From contig NZ_JAUFQJ010000006.1 in the NCBI RefSeq assembly GCF_030409685.1, positions 186,001 to 250,000 on the forward strand: DNA of 64,000 bases, given 5' to 3'. This document shows positions 27,975 to 38,015 of this stretch, piece after piece (positions within the stretch are counted from its first letter, which is position 1; every line of letters starts with the position of its first letter). The notes below the pieces were generated by a model that was not told the DNA's origin, did not search any database, and saw only the letters and a list, made by a program, of their open reading frames with translations. Source of the DNA: Ferruginibacter paludis (lineage in GTDB: Bacteria > Bacteroidota > Bacteroidia > Chitinophagales > Chitinophagaceae). Both the position numbers and the translations under genes were made by a program.

Positions 27975-30900
27975 ATGCAATTTTCTCACTTACACGTACA
28001 TACACAGTTTTCATTACTCGACGGAGCCGCCTCTATCAAAAATTTATATAAAAAAGCCATTGCCAATAATATGCCTGCCCTCGCCATCAGCGATCATGGC
28101 AACATGTTTGGCGCTTTTGAATTTGTAAAGGAAGCATACAACCATAAAAATGCGGACGGCAGTTTAAAAGTAAAACCCATTGTGGGCTGCGAGTTTTACA
28201 TTACTACCGACCGCACCCGCAAAACATTCAGCAAGGATGAAAAGGATCCACGGCATCACCAGATACTGTTGGCGAAAAACGAACTCGGGTATAAAAATCT
28301 GGTAAAGCTTACATCACTGGGTTATATAGAAGGGATGTACTCCAAATACCCAAGAATAGACAAACAACTCATTCATAAATACCACGAGGGATTGATTGCA
28401 ACTACTTGTTGCCTGGGTGCACTGGTACCGCAAACTATTCTGAGAAAAGGAGAAGCAGAAGGTGAAAATGAATTTAAATGGTGGCTCAATATTTTCCAGG
28501 AAGATTATTATGTAGAGTTACAACGCCACGGCATACCGGACCAGGACAAAGTAAACCTGGTGTTATTAAAGTTTGCAAAAAAGTACAATGTAAAAGTAAT
28601 CGCCAGCAACGATTCGCATTATGTAGATCAGCAGGATTTTAATGCACATGATATTTTGCTTTGTATCAATACCGGCGAAAAGCAGTCCACCCCCGCCCTG
28701 CGTGAGTTTAGTGATGATGATGTAATGACCAAGAACAAACGCTTTGCCTTTCCGAACGATCAGTTTTATTTAAAGACAGGCGAAGAAATGGCAAAGGTTT
28801 TTGAAGATATCCCTGAAGCCATTGACAACACCAACGAAATTGTAAGCAAGGTCGATTTGCTGAATTTAAAACGGGATATTCTATTGCCCTTTTTTGAAGT
28901 ACCCGTCAACTTTAAAAGCCAGGATGAGTACCTGGAACATTTAACCTGGAGCGGCGCAAAAGAACGCTATAAAATTATCACGCCCCTGCAGGAAGAACGC
29001 CTGCAGTTTGAACTGGGCATCATCCGTAAAATGGGATTTGCCGGTTACTTTTTAATTGTAAGCGATTTTATTAAGGCCGGCCGCGACCTTGGTGTGTTTA
29101 TTGGTCCCGGTCGTGGTTCCGCCGCAGGTAGCGCAGTGGCCTATTGCATAGGAATTACCAATATCGATCCCATAAAATACAATTTACTGTTTGAAAGGTT
29201 TCTGAACCCGGAACGTAAATCCATGCCGGATATTGACACGGATTTTGATGATGAAGGAAGGCAAAAAGTGTTGAATTATGTGGTACAGAAATATGGTAAA
29301 AACCAGGTAGCACAAATCATTACCTATGGTACCATGGCGGCCAAATCCAGCATTGCGGATGTGGCCAGGGTAATGGATTTACCCATTGCCGAAAGCCGGG
29401 CTATTTCCAAGCTGGTGCCGGAGCGTCCGGGTATCAATTTAAAACGGCTACTGCATGCGCCCTTCACCGCCAAAGAAGCCAAAAACGGCGAAAAATCCCT
29501 GGAAGAAAAAGAATCATTGCAGGGAGATGACATTGAAAATGTAAAAAAGTTAAGAGAGTTATATGCTGGAACCGATCTGCCCAGTAAAATATTACACGAA
29601 GCTGAAATCCTGGAAGGCTCAGTAAGAAATACCGGCATCCACGCTTCGGCCATCATCATTGCGCCGAAAGATTTAACAGATCTGTTACCTGTTGCCACTT
29701 CCAAAGAATCCGAGCTTTGGCTGACGCAGATTGAAGGCGGTTCCATTGAAGAAGCCGGTGTAATTAAAATGGATTTTCTTGGCTTGAAAACGCTGAGTAT
29801 TTTAAAAACCGCTCTTGGCCTGATTAAACAAAACCACGGTATTCATATAGAGATAGATGATATCCCGCTGGATGACGAACTGGCTTACAAGCTTTACCAG
29901 CAGGGTGATACCAACGGAACATTCCAGTTTGAAAGTCCGGGTATGCAAAAACATTTACGGGAACTAAAGCCTGATAAATTTGATGATCTCATCGCCATGA
30001 ACGCCCTGTACCGCCCAGGCCCAATGGCATATATACCAGATTACATTGACCGTAAACATGGCAAAAAACAGGTGGAATATGATTTGCCTGATATGGAAGA
30101 ACACCTGAAAGAAACCTACGGTATCACCGTGTACCAGGAACAGGTAATGTTGCTATCGCAAAAGTTGGCGGGCTTTAGTAAAGGGGATGCGGATGTTTTG
30201 CGTAAAGCAATGGGTAAAAAGCAAAAAGCGGTACTGGATAAAATGAAAGTACAGTTCGTAGATGGCGCCATAGCAAAAGGTCATCCGAAGGATAAGCTGG
30301 AAAAAATATGGACCGATTGGGAAGCATTTGCGCAATACGCATTTAATAAATCGCATTCTACCTGTTATGCATTTGTTGCCTATCAAACCGCCTATTTAAA
30401 AGCCCATTACCCCAGCGAATACATGGCTGCGGTGCTGAACCATGCGGGCAGCATTGAAAAAATTACCTTCTTTATGGAGGAGTGCAAGCGCATGGGATTA
30501 ACAGTGCTTGGTCCGGATATCAATGAATCACAGAATGGTTTTGCGGTCAATCAAAAAGGTGAAATACGGTTCGGTTTCAGCGGACTGAAAGGTGTTGGCG
30601 AAAATGCCATTGAGCACATTATTGAAGAACGCACCAAACATGGCTTTTACACCTCTATTTATGACCTGGCAAAAAGGGTAAATCCAAGAGCCGCCAACAA
30701 AAAATCGCTGGAAAGCTTGATTTACTCAGGTGCATTTGATTGTTTTAAAGATATCACCAGGGCACAATATTTTTACCAGGCGCCCGGCGATGTACAGGGA
30801 CTGGAAAAGATCATCAAGTTTGGCAGCATCTATCAATCTCAAAATGCAAGCGCAAGCAATACCCTGTTTGGCGATTTGCAAATGCCGGATATTGTACCGC

Positions 30901-31595
30901 CCAAATTGTCTCCCTGTGAACCATGGCCACTGGCTACGCAACTGGACTATGAAAAAGAAGTTACGGGTATGTATATGAGCGGCCACCCGCTCGATAATTT
31001 CAAATTCGAGATGCGGCATTATAATATTACTCCCCTTATCGACTACAATGAGTTTAAACTGGCTGTAAATACGCACCCCAACCCTGGCAGGCAGTTTCGG
31101 GTTGCCGGCCTGGTGGTAGATTCCCAGCACAGGTTAACCAAAACGGGCAAAAACTTTGGTATCCTCACCATAGAAGATTACAGTGGCAAAACTGAATTTA
31201 TGCTATGGAGTGAAGATTATGTGAAGTACACCGCTTACCTGGAAAAAGGATTGATCATTGTGGTGGAAGGTGGATTTAAAACCAGGTACAACAGCGAGCA
31301 GTATGAATTTAAAATCAACAAAATTCACTTACTGGAAACGGTTAAACCGGTATTGACCAAACAAGTGGTAGTAGAGATACAACCCCAGTTTGTAAACCAA
31401 CATTTTATTGACTTTGTAGAAAACAACGTAAAGACAAACCCGGGTAAGGCTTCCATTAAATTTAACATTGCAGATGTTAGAAATAATTACAAAGTGGGCA
31501 TGTATTCTTTAGATAAGGGCTTTACAATGAATGATGATATGGCGGTATTTTTATTGGAAAACAAAGATGTGGAAGTGACTGTGGTAACGGGTTAG
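27975..31595 (+). CDS. dnaE: DNA polymerase III alpha subunit
   Basis: The 1206-residue protein is the replicative polymerase catalytic subunit. The N-terminal PHP domain begins FSHLHVHTQFSLLDGAASI. The palm carries GPGRGSAAGSAVAYCIGI near residue 375 and the catalytic aspartates in MPDIDTDFDD near residue 417. The finger and beta-binding regions follow, with FNKSHSTCYAFVAYQTAYLKA near residue 795. A C-terminal OB domain (about 1030-1110, including FGILTIEDYSGKTEFMLW) binds single-stranded DNA. It acts in the cytoplasm with the clamp and the clamp loader encoded elsewhere. Confidence 0.98.
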   Translation: MQFSHLHVHTQFSLLDGAASIKNLYKKAIANNMPALAISDHGNMFGAFEFVKEAYNHKNADGSLKVKPIVGCEFYITTDRTRKTFSKDEKDPRHHQILLAKNELGYKNLVKLTSLGYIEGMYSKYPRIDKQLIHKYHEGLIATTCCLGALVPQTILRKGEAEGENEFKWWLNIFQEDYYVELQRHGIPDQDKVNLVLLKFAKKYNVKVIASNDSHYVDQQDFNAHDILLCINTGEKQSTPALREFSDDDVMTKNKRFAFPNDQFYLKTGEEMAKVFEDIPEAIDNTNEIVSKVDLLNLKRDILLPFFEVPVNFKSQDEYLEHLTWSGAKERYKIITPLQEERLQFELGIIRKMGFAGYFLIVSDFIKAGRDLGVFIGPGRGSAAGSAVAYCIGITNIDPIKYNLLFERFLNPERKSMPDIDTDFDDEGRQKVLNYVVQKYGKNQVAQIITYGTMAAKSSIADVARVMDLPIAESRAISKLVPERPGINLKRLLHAPFTAKEAKNGEKSLEEKESLQGDDIENVKKLRELYAGTDLPSKILHEAEILEGSVRNTGIHASAIIIAPKDLTDLLPVATSKESELWLTQIEGGSIEEAGVIKMDFLGLKTLSILKTALGLIKQNHGIHIEIDDIPLDDELAYKLYQQGDTNGTFQFESPGMQKHLRELKPDKFDDLIAMNALYRPGPMAYIPDYIDRKHGKKQVEYDLPDMEEHLKETYGITVYQEQVMLLSQKLAGFSKGDADVLRKAMGKKQKAVLDKMKVQFVDGAIAKGHPKDKLEKIWTDWEAFAQYAFNKSHSTCYAFVAYQTAYLKAHYPSEYMAAVLNHAGSIEKITFFMEECKRMGLTVLGPDINESQNGFAVNQKGEIRFGFSGLKGVGENAIEHIIEERTKHGFYTSIYDLAKRVNPRAANKKSLESLIYSGAFDCFKDITRAQYFYQAPGDVQGLEKIIKFGSIYQSQNASASNTLFGDLQMPDIVPPKLSPCEPWPLATQLDYEKEVTGMYMSGHPLDNFKFEMRHYNITPLIDYNEFKLAVNTHPNPGRQFRVAGLVVDSQHRLTKTGKNFGILTIEDYSGKTEFMLWSEDYVKYTAYLEKGLIIVVEGGFKTRYNSEQYEFKINKIHLLETVKPVLTKQVVVEIQPQFVNQHFIDFVENNVKTNPGKASIKFNIADVRNNYKVGMYSLDKGFTMNDDMAVFLLENKDVEVTVVTG

Positions 31596-31744
31596 CTGTC
31601 CTTATCCGCTAAAAGGGGATAAAAACTGCTGCATAGTTTGACGTTAATATTTATGAATAAAGTGTCTTTGTGGCAACAAAATAATATCAACACTGCCAAT
31701 TGGATTGTGAATATGTCATAACAACACATTTAAATTTTTGGATG

Positions 31745-31752
31745 TAAATTTG
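31745..31752 (+). promoter_or_regulatory. -7 promoter element of trxA
   Basis: TAAATTTG is a perfect match to the Bacteroidota -7 consensus TAnnTTTG, 38 bases before the trxA ATG. No clear TTTG lies 20 bases upstream, so the -33 element is weak or absent. Confidence 0.45.
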
Positions 31753-31790
31753 ACTTCTTAAACAACAATAATCAAAAAAATATATACATT

Positions 31791-32108
31791 ATGGCACATG
31801 AATTCACAGACGCAAACTTTCAGACAGAAGTTTTAGATTCAGATAAATTATCCGTGATAGATTTTTGGGCAGAATGGTGCGGTCCATGCCGTGCAATAGG
31901 TCCGGTAATTGAAGAACTTTCAAAGGAATATGATGGTAAGGTAAACGTAGGAAAAGTAAATGTTGATCACAACCCACAGATTTCTATGAACTATGGCATT
32001 ACAAGTATCCCTGCAATTCTTTTTGTAAAAGGCGGACAGGTTGTTGATAAATTAGTGGGCGCACAGCCAAAAGCAAATTTTGTAAAAAAGATAGATCAGC
32101 ATAAATAA
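31791..32108 (+). CDS. trxA: Thioredoxin
   Basis: The 105-residue protein is a canonical thioredoxin with WCGPC at residues 29-33, the conserved [10 protein letters not shown] context and the cis-proline loop [13 protein letters not shown] near residue 74. It reduces protein disulfides in the cytoplasm. It is preceded by a predicted promoter and followed by a strong terminator, so it is monocistronic. Confidence 0.97.
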   Translation: MAHEFTDANFQTEVLDSDKLSVIDFWAEWCGPCRAIGPVIEELSKEYDGKVNVGKVNVDHNPQISMNYGITSIPAILFVKGGQVVDKLVGAQPKANFVKKIDQHK

Positions 32109-32149
32109 TTGCTTTTAAAATACCATGATCCAGTAAGTTCTGGTTCAAT

Positions 32150-32180
32150 AAAAAATCCCTGGTTATGCCGGGGATTTTTT
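32150..32180. terminator. Bidirectional terminator between trxA and nucleoside permease
   Basis: A 13-base-pair stem (one G-U pair) with arms 32150-32162 and 32168-32180 and a 5-base loop is bounded by A6 and T6 runs. It can terminate trxA on the plus strand and the convergent permease gene on the minus strand. Confidence 0.88.
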
Positions 32181-32203
32181 ATTTCAATATGCACTGGAGT
32201 TGT

Positions 32204-33523
32204 TTATTCAGTCGCCAGTAATGGCTCTTCGTGTATATTTTTAATAGTATCGGGATCGTGCTTGTGTTTAAAAACAAACAGGAACAAAGTGGCAATTACC
32301 AATGCATAACCGGCAAAAGCCATCCATATACCAAACCAGTCTTTCTCGCCATCTGCATATGTAAAATATTTTTGTATTACCAGCCCGCTCACTGAGCTGC
32401 CGATTACTGCTCCAAAGCCATTGGTCATCATCATGAAAAGCCCCTGTGCACTGGCTCTTATTGCAGGATCACTTTGGGTTTCAACAAATAGTGAACCTGA
32501 AATATTGAAAAAATCAAATGCCATTCCGTACACTATGCATGACAGGATAATCATCCATAATCCATCGCCGGGGTTACCATATGCAAACAATCCAAAACGC
32601 AATACCCAGGCCACCATACTAAAAAACATTACGTATTTGATACCGAACTTTCTTAGAAAAAATGGGATCGCCAAAATAAAAAGCGTTTCAGAAATTTGAG
32701 AAATTGACATAATGATTGCCGGATATTTTACGGCTGTGAGATGCTGGTACTTTTCAACTTTTCCAAAGTCATGCAGAAAAGTGTCCCCATATGCATTGGT
32801 CAGTTGCAGGGCTGCCCCCAACAACAAACAGAAAATAAAAAACACCGCCATTTTTCTGTCTTTAAACAAAGAAAAAGAGGTAAGGCCCAATGCATCCATC
32901 AGCGATTTATTCTGTTTGAGGCTCAGCAGCGGCGGGCATTTGGGTAATGTAAAGGCATATAATCCTAAAAATAATGAAGCCGCCGACGCCACATAAAACT
33001 GGCCGGCTGAAGTCTCAATTCCCAATAAACTTACCGTCCACAATGCAACAATAAAACCTATTGTACCAAACACTCTTATCGGCGGATAATCAATCACCAC
33101 ATTGGCACCCCTGTTCTTTAAAGCGGTATAAGCAACCGTAATAGACAGAGATAGTGTTGGCATATAAAAAATCATATTCAGTAACAAAACCCAAAACATT
33201 ACTGTTGGATCTTTCACCATTGGCAATGCAAAAAGTACAGCTGCTCCTAAAATGTGACAAATACCATATAATTTTTCTGCATTGATCCACCTGTCTGCAA
33301 TGATCCCCAGCAAAGACGGAGCAAAAAGTGAAGCTATGCCCATTGTAGAAAAAAGCGCACCAAAAGCCGAATTGGTCCACACGCTTGCATGCGTTACAGG
33401 GTCAATGGCAGGATAAACAGTGGGTAAAGTTTGAAACCAGTAAGCGCCAATAGTAAGCAGCCACGACCCCCAAATAAAAAACTGAAAGAAATTCATCACA
33501 ATAAGTCGCAGCTTGATATTCAT
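32204..33523 (-). CDS. Nucleoside:H+ symporter (NupG family, MFS)
   Basis: The 439-residue protein has 12 predicted membrane helices and begins MNIKLRLIVMNFFQFFIWGSWLLTIGAYW, the typical start of NupG-like permeases. The loop GIADRWINAEKLYGICHILGA after helix 2 is the MFS motif A equivalent in this family. It would import nucleosides with protons across the inner membrane. It is a single gene, convergent with trxA. Confidence 0.9.
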   Translation of the reverse strand: MNIKLRLIVMNFFQFFIWGSWLLTIGAYWFQTLPTVYPAIDPVTHASVWTNSAFGALFSTMGIASLFAPSLLGIIADRWINAEKLYGICHILGAAVLFALPMVKDPTVMFWVLLLNMIFYMPTLSLSITVAYTALKNRGANVVIDYPPIRVFGTIGFIVALWTVSLLGIETSAGQFYVASAASLFLGLYAFTLPKCPPLLSLKQNKSLMDALGLTSFSLFKDRKMAVFFIFCLLLGAALQLTNAYGDTFLHDFGKVEKYQHLTAVKYPAIIMSISQISETLFILAIPFFLRKFGIKYVMFFSMVAWVLRFGLFAYGNPGDGLWMIILSCIVYGMAFDFFNISGSLFVETQSDPAIRASAQGLFMMMTNGFGAVIGSSVSGLVIQKYFTYADGEKDWFGIWMAFAGYALVIATLFLFVFKHKHDPDTIKNIHEEPLLATE

Positions 33524-33846
33524 AAATTATGTGGTTTAAAATATAACCGTACAATACCTGCCAGGTATACAAACAGTTTCGATAAAATAGCTATTTTATC
33601 AATCAATTTTTATAATGTGGAAGATATACAATTATTGCTAAATCAGCCGCTTTGCAGGTAATTTAAAAACTGCCTAAACAGTTGAAAAATTGCCCTTAAA
33701 AAATAAGGCTCGTCCTCTTTTCACATTCCATTTTGCCTCCTTAATGATACTGTGGGTAATTAATAGAAATTGTACATCATAAAACCGGCATGCTGTCGTT
33801 TAATAGCATTAATCAGCTGATTGCACAGCCTAAAACAAATATCTTT
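33524..33846. other. Intergenic region upstream of the M43 protease
   Basis: About 320 AT-rich bases separate the divergent permease and protease genes. Apart from the -7 element described next I see no ORF, RNA or repeat in it. Confidence 0.5.
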
Positions 33847-33854
33847 TATATTTG
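33847..33854 (+). promoter_or_regulatory. -7 promoter element of the M43 protease gene
   Basis: TATATTTG matches TAnnTTTG exactly. A TTG lies 23 bases upstream (33821-33823), slightly longer than usual. The implied transcript start near 33860 rules out any start codon before that point. Confidence 0.5.
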
Positions 33855-33875
33855 ACCATCCAAAACTTTTCCATT

Positions 33876-36800
33876 TTGAAAAAAAACATGCTGCTGGTTG
33901 TAGCAATTTGTGTTTGCTTTATTGCAACAGCACAGAAAAAACAGGCGGGTGAGGCAACAGCCCGGTGTTTTACTATGGAAAGGGTGCGGCGATATTTTGA
34001 AGAAAATCCCACTGCAAAGTCAGGACTGGAGCAATATACATCCAAAACAAAGAAATCAACCCTACCCCGCGCTTCCACATTTCGTCCCACGGGTATTAAT
34101 GGCGCTATCAATATTCCCGTGATTTTCCATGTGGTGTTGCCAGATCCTTACAAGGTTACAGATGGTGTTATCCAATCTCAAATAGCCGAATTAAACAGAG
34201 ACTATGCAGGCATAAATGCCGACAGTTCCAATGCCACCAATTTTTACCCCGTGCGTGGGCATTCCTCCATCATACGGTTTGTATTGGCCAGGCAAACTCC
34301 CAACGGGGGACTGAGCAATGGTATAGACAGAGTAAAAAGTAATACTGCGTCCAACGCGACCCTTTTGACCGATCCAATTAAAAGAAGCGCACTTGGAGGA
34401 GCAGATGCCTGGGATGTTGCCAGCTACCTGAACATCTGGATTGGCAGTGATGTGAGTGGAAAAAATATTTTGGGATACGCCCAGTTTCCCGAATCCGGCA
34501 GTGCCCTGGATGATGGTGTTTTTTGCAATGCCAGGAGCTTTGGCGTGAGTAGCTGCAATATTAATGTATACAACAAGGGGCGAACGTTGTGTCATGAAAT
34601 TGGACATTACCTTGGACTTTTTCATATCTGGGGCGACGAAAACGGGTGCAGTGGCGATGATTTCAGATCGCTGGAAACAGCAGGTTCCGTAACGGTATTG
34701 CCAGCAGATTTATTTAATACAACAGAACAGGCCAATACCACCAATGATATTGGCGATACGCCTAACCAAGGTACAAGTACATCGGGTTGTTTAACGGGCA
34801 TCCAGGCTGATATATGTACCAGCCCCACAACCGGCAAAATGTATCAGAATTACATGGACTACACGTATGATAACTGTTACAGTATGTTTACCCAAAAACA
34901 GGTAGAACGGATGGAGTGGGTATTACTGAATGCCCGCGGGGGTTTGACGACGTCTTCAGGTGGCATTGCGCCAACCGGAATTAACAAACGCGATGCTATG
35001 CCAACAGAAACGGTGAACCCTGGCGTTGAAACTTCAGGCTGCAGTACCATTGTCAATCCATCCTTTTTAAATTGCCCTGGGTCTATTATCCCTAAAGTAA
35101 GAATCCTCAATAACGGCAGTGATTCAATTACATCCTTAAAAGTCGGCTTGCTGGTAAATGGTGTTGCAAAACCATCCGTCACAGTTACAATACCTTCACC
35201 AGGACTTGCTTTTGGCGCCACTACCATTGTAACCTTTCCTTCTCTTGCCGTAACCACAGGAAATTATGTATTGAAATTTTACACTTTTAATGTTAACGGA
35301 CTTGCAGCTGACCAGGTGCCTTCCAATGATACAGTTACCACCGCCTTGCAGGTATCAAATGGTGTTACATTACCGGCTTCAGAAGACTTTGAGGTATTGC
35401 CTTTTCCGGCCGCAACCTGGTCGTTGTATAATCCGGATGGCGATGCCAGCTGGACCCGGTTCTCGCCCGGGAACAACAGTGCGGGCGCCATGTTCATTGA
35501 TAATTTCAGCAAAAATAATATTGGTTTAAAAGACGAATTGCGTACGCCGAAATTTTTAGTATCAACGACGGATTCTGTGATTATTTCTTTTGACCTGGCG
35601 CATAAAAATTACCCTGGTACAAAAGATCAGTTGAGCGTACTGGTTTCCAATAATTGCGGAACCAGCTGGACAACGGTATATTCAAAATCCGGCGATAATT
35701 TGTCGACCGCGGGATCAACTACGTTGCGTTACAGCACACCTATTGCATCCGACTGGAAAGCACAAAAGATTACCATCGGCGGAGCACTTTTATCCACCGG
35801 TAATATTATCATTGCTTTTCAAAACAAAGGGGATTATGGCAATAATATTTTTATTGACAATATATTAATTTACAAACAAAAGAAACTGGATATTACAGCC
35901 TCCGCCATCCTCTCCCCTGCAGACCCTGAATGTTCTTTCACAGTAGCATCCCCGCAGGCAGAAGTAAGCAACAATGGTGTTCAGGCTGTAACGGGATTTA
36001 AAGTAGGCTATAGTTTAAATAATGCAGCACCTGTTTACCAAAGCTTTACTCAAACAATTTTGCCTGGAACTTCTGCAACAGTTACTCTAAATCCATTGAC
36101 GGCAGCAATTGGATTGAATAACATTAAAGTATTTACTGCAAACCCAATAAGTGCAAGTGCCTCAGGAGATGAAAATACCCTGAACGATACCATCAGTAAA
36201 AAATTTACCATCAATGCAATTGTAGCTTCTCCACTGGCTGAAGATTTTGAAAAAAAAGCGTTTGCGCCGTTCAACTGGCAAGTGATTAATCCGGACAGCG
36301 CCGCGACCTGGTCAAGAAAATCGCCGGGTTATAAAAGCGGTTTTTCTGCATTTATGGATAATTTTTCTAATAACCTTACTGGTGCAACAGATATTCTGCA
36401 AAGCCCGACGATCAATGTAACTGGTGCAGATTCTGTCATTATTTCTTTTGACCTGGCGCATAAAAATTACGACGGCGCAAACGATCAACTAAAAGTGAAA
36501 GTATCAAGAGATTGCGGCAGCAGCTTCGTCACTGTATTTGATAAAAGTGGCTCTGGTTTGGCAACCGCAGGCTCATCTGCCAGCGCTTATATCAACCCTG
36601 TTGAAGATGACTGGAAAACACAGCGGATAGTGCTGGACAACTCATTTGCAACTTCAAATATTATTGTTGCTTTTGAAAACACCTCAGATTACGGCAATAA
36701 TATTTTTATTGATAATATACATATATCCGCATTGTATAAAAGAAACCTGGCAGTTACAAAAATCAATGCGCCTCTTGCGGCCGCCTGCGTTACAGGTCCT

Positions 36801-37901
36801 ATTGCCCCTGATATTACTGTTACCAATACAGGCATCGACACCATCACAAGTTTTACATTGATGTATGCAGTTGACAATGAAGCACCGGTTGCAAAGTCTG
36901 TTACGGGAATCTCCCTGCCGGCAGGGCAACAAATGAATGTACAGCAGGACGCATTTACCACGACTATTGGCGAACATCTGTTTACTGCCTATTGCGTGAA
37001 CCCTGTTACTTCAACCGGCACCGGAGATTATGACCACTTAGACGATACATTAAAACGAACCTTTGTAATTATCGGCACACAACCAACGCTACCTGTTACC
37101 GAGAGTTTTGAAAGTGCTATTTTTCCACCGGTCAACTGGGGTATAGTCAACAGCAATGACACTACCAGGTGGATACACACTATCACTGCGGCTAACTCGG
37201 GCAATTCTGCCATTGTAATCAACAATTTTAAAGATTCCGCAAACAAAACTGAGAGCAGGCTGATATCTCCGGTTATATTCAACGGTAACAATAATGATTC
37301 TGTATTTTTATCTTTTGCCCTTGCTTATGAACAGGGTGCTAATTATCCCGGCTCTACGCTCCTGCCGCTCGATACCCTGGAAGTAAAATTATCGACCGAT
37401 TGCGGAACTACTTCAAAAACTGTCTGGAAAAAATGGGGCAGTGATTTACAAACTACAGGTGATCCCAATTACCCATCTTTCCATGCTTTTGTACCAACAA
37501 AAACAAATTGGAAAAATATTAATTGTTACCTGACACCGTTTGCAGGCAGCAATAATTTTCAACTCTATTTTATCGCGAGGGGCAACAAACAAAATAATAT
37601 CTGGTTAGATGATATAAATATTTATGCAAAACAATTGCCGCAAAAATTAAAATCGCAGGGCTATCTTATTTATCCCAATCCTTTCGACAATAGCTTTTTA
37701 ATTCACCACTTTGGAGCTCCGGTCAATTTAAAAGCAATACAGGTACTGAGTTCCTCCGGGCAGCTGGTGTATGATAAGTGGTACAATGGCAACGCCAACA
37801 CAGAAATAACGGTTAACCTGCCTGGCAGTGCGGCAGGCGTATACATCCTTAAACTGGTGTATAACAATAAAACAGTTGTGCAAAAAATTGTTAAGCGATG
37901 A
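33876..37901 (+). CDS. Large secreted M43-family metalloprotease with T9SS sorting domain
   Basis: The product of about 1341 residues is exported. I chose the TTG at 33876 because it gives a normal signal peptide, MKKNMLLVVAICVCFIATAQ; the ATG at 33888 would lack the basic end. The zinc motif HEIGHYLGLFH is at about residues 240-250, with the Met-turn region NYMDYTYDNCYSMFT near residue 330, as in pappalysin/cytophagalysin-type proteases. Then come three repeated modules, each a CARDB-like adhesion domain followed by a jelly-roll module (choice-of-anchor J type) starting with E(D/S)FE. The end, YLIYPNPFDNSFLIHH through KLVYNNKTVVQKIVKR, is a type A T9SS sorting domain. It should be released or anchored outside the cell. 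Confidence 0.9.
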   Translation: MKKNMLLVVAICVCFIATAQKKQAGEATARCFTMERVRRYFEENPTAKSGLEQYTSKTKKSTLPRASTFRPTGINGAINIPVIFHVVLPDPYKVTDGVIQSQIAELNRDYAGINADSSNATNFYPVRGHSSIIRFVLARQTPNGGLSNGIDRVKSNTASNATLLTDPIKRSALGGADAWDVASYLNIWIGSDVSGKNILGYAQFPESGSALDDGVFCNARSFGVSSCNINVYNKGRTLCHEIGHYLGLFHIWGDENGCSGDDFRSLETAGSVTVLPADLFNTTEQANTTNDIGDTPNQGTSTSGCLTGIQADICTSPTTGKMYQNYMDYTYDNCYSMFTQKQVERMEWVLLNARGGLTTSSGGIAPTGINKRDAMPTETVNPGVETSGCSTIVNPSFLNCPGSIIPKVRILNNGSDSITSLKVGLLVNGVAKPSVTVTIPSPGLAFGATTIVTFPSLAVTTGNYVLKFYTFNVNGLAADQVPSNDTVTTALQVSNGVTLPASEDFEVLPFPAATWSLYNPDGDASWTRFSPGNNSAGAMFIDNFSKNNIGLKDELRTPKFLVSTTDSVIISFDLAHKNYPGTKDQLSVLVSNNCGTSWTTVYSKSGDNLSTAGSTTLRYSTPIASDWKAQKITIGGALLSTGNIIIAFQNKGDYGNNIFIDNILIYKQKKLDITASAILSPADPECSFTVASPQAEVSNNGVQAVTGFKVGYSLNNAAPVYQSFTQTILPGTSATVTLNPLTAAIGLNNIKVFTANPISASASGDENTLNDTISKKFTINAIVASPLAEDFEKKAFAPFNWQVINPDSAATWSRKSPGYKSGFSAFMDNFSNNLTGATDILQSPTINVTGADSVIISFDLAHKNYDGANDQLKVKVSRDCGSSFVTVFDKSGSGLATAGSSASAYINPVEDDWKTQRIVLDNSFATSNIIVAFENTSDYGNNIFIDNIHISALYKRNLAVTKINAPLAAACVTGPIAPDITVTNTGIDTITSFTLMYAVDNEAPVAKSVTGISLPAGQQMNVQQDAFTTTIGEHLFTAYCVNPVTSTGTGDYDHLDDTLKRTFVIIGTQPTLPVTESFESAIFPPVNWGIVNSNDTTRWIHTITAANSGNSAIVINNFKDSANKTESRLISPVIFNGNNNDSVFLSFALAYEQGANYPGSTLLPLDTLEVKLSTDCGTTSKTVWKKWGSDLQTTGDPNYPSFHAFVPTKTNWKNINCYLTPFAGSNNFQLYFIARGNKQNNIWLDDINIYAKQLPQKLKSQGYLIYPNPFDNSFLIHHFGAPVNLKAIQVLSSSGQLVYDKWYNGNANTEITVNLPGSAAGVYILKLVYNNKTVVQKIVKR

Positions 37902-37943
37902 CGGGTCAATAACCGCTCTTGGAAATAACAGCCTATATTATGA

Positions 37944-37972
37944 AGGGTGCCAACAAAAGGCATCCTCTTTTG
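37944..37972 (+). terminator. Terminator of the M43 protease gene
   Basis: GGGTGCC (37945-37951) and GGCATCC (37959-37965), with one G-U pair, form a stem with a 7-base loop followed by TCTTTTGTTTT. The T-rich tail doubles as the -33 box of the next promoter. Confidence 0.6.
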
Positions 37973-38000
37973 TTTTAAAGCCATGCCTCCAGTAACTTTG
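37968..38000 (+). promoter_or_regulatory. Promoter of mqnE-ypdA
   Basis: TTTTG (37968-37972), exactly 20 bases, then TAACTTTG (37993-38000) is a full match to the Bacteroidota consensus. Transcription should start near 38006, ten bases before the ATG at 38016, which settles the mqnE start. Confidence 0.75.
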
Positions 38001-38015
38001 CACAAAACAGCACAC

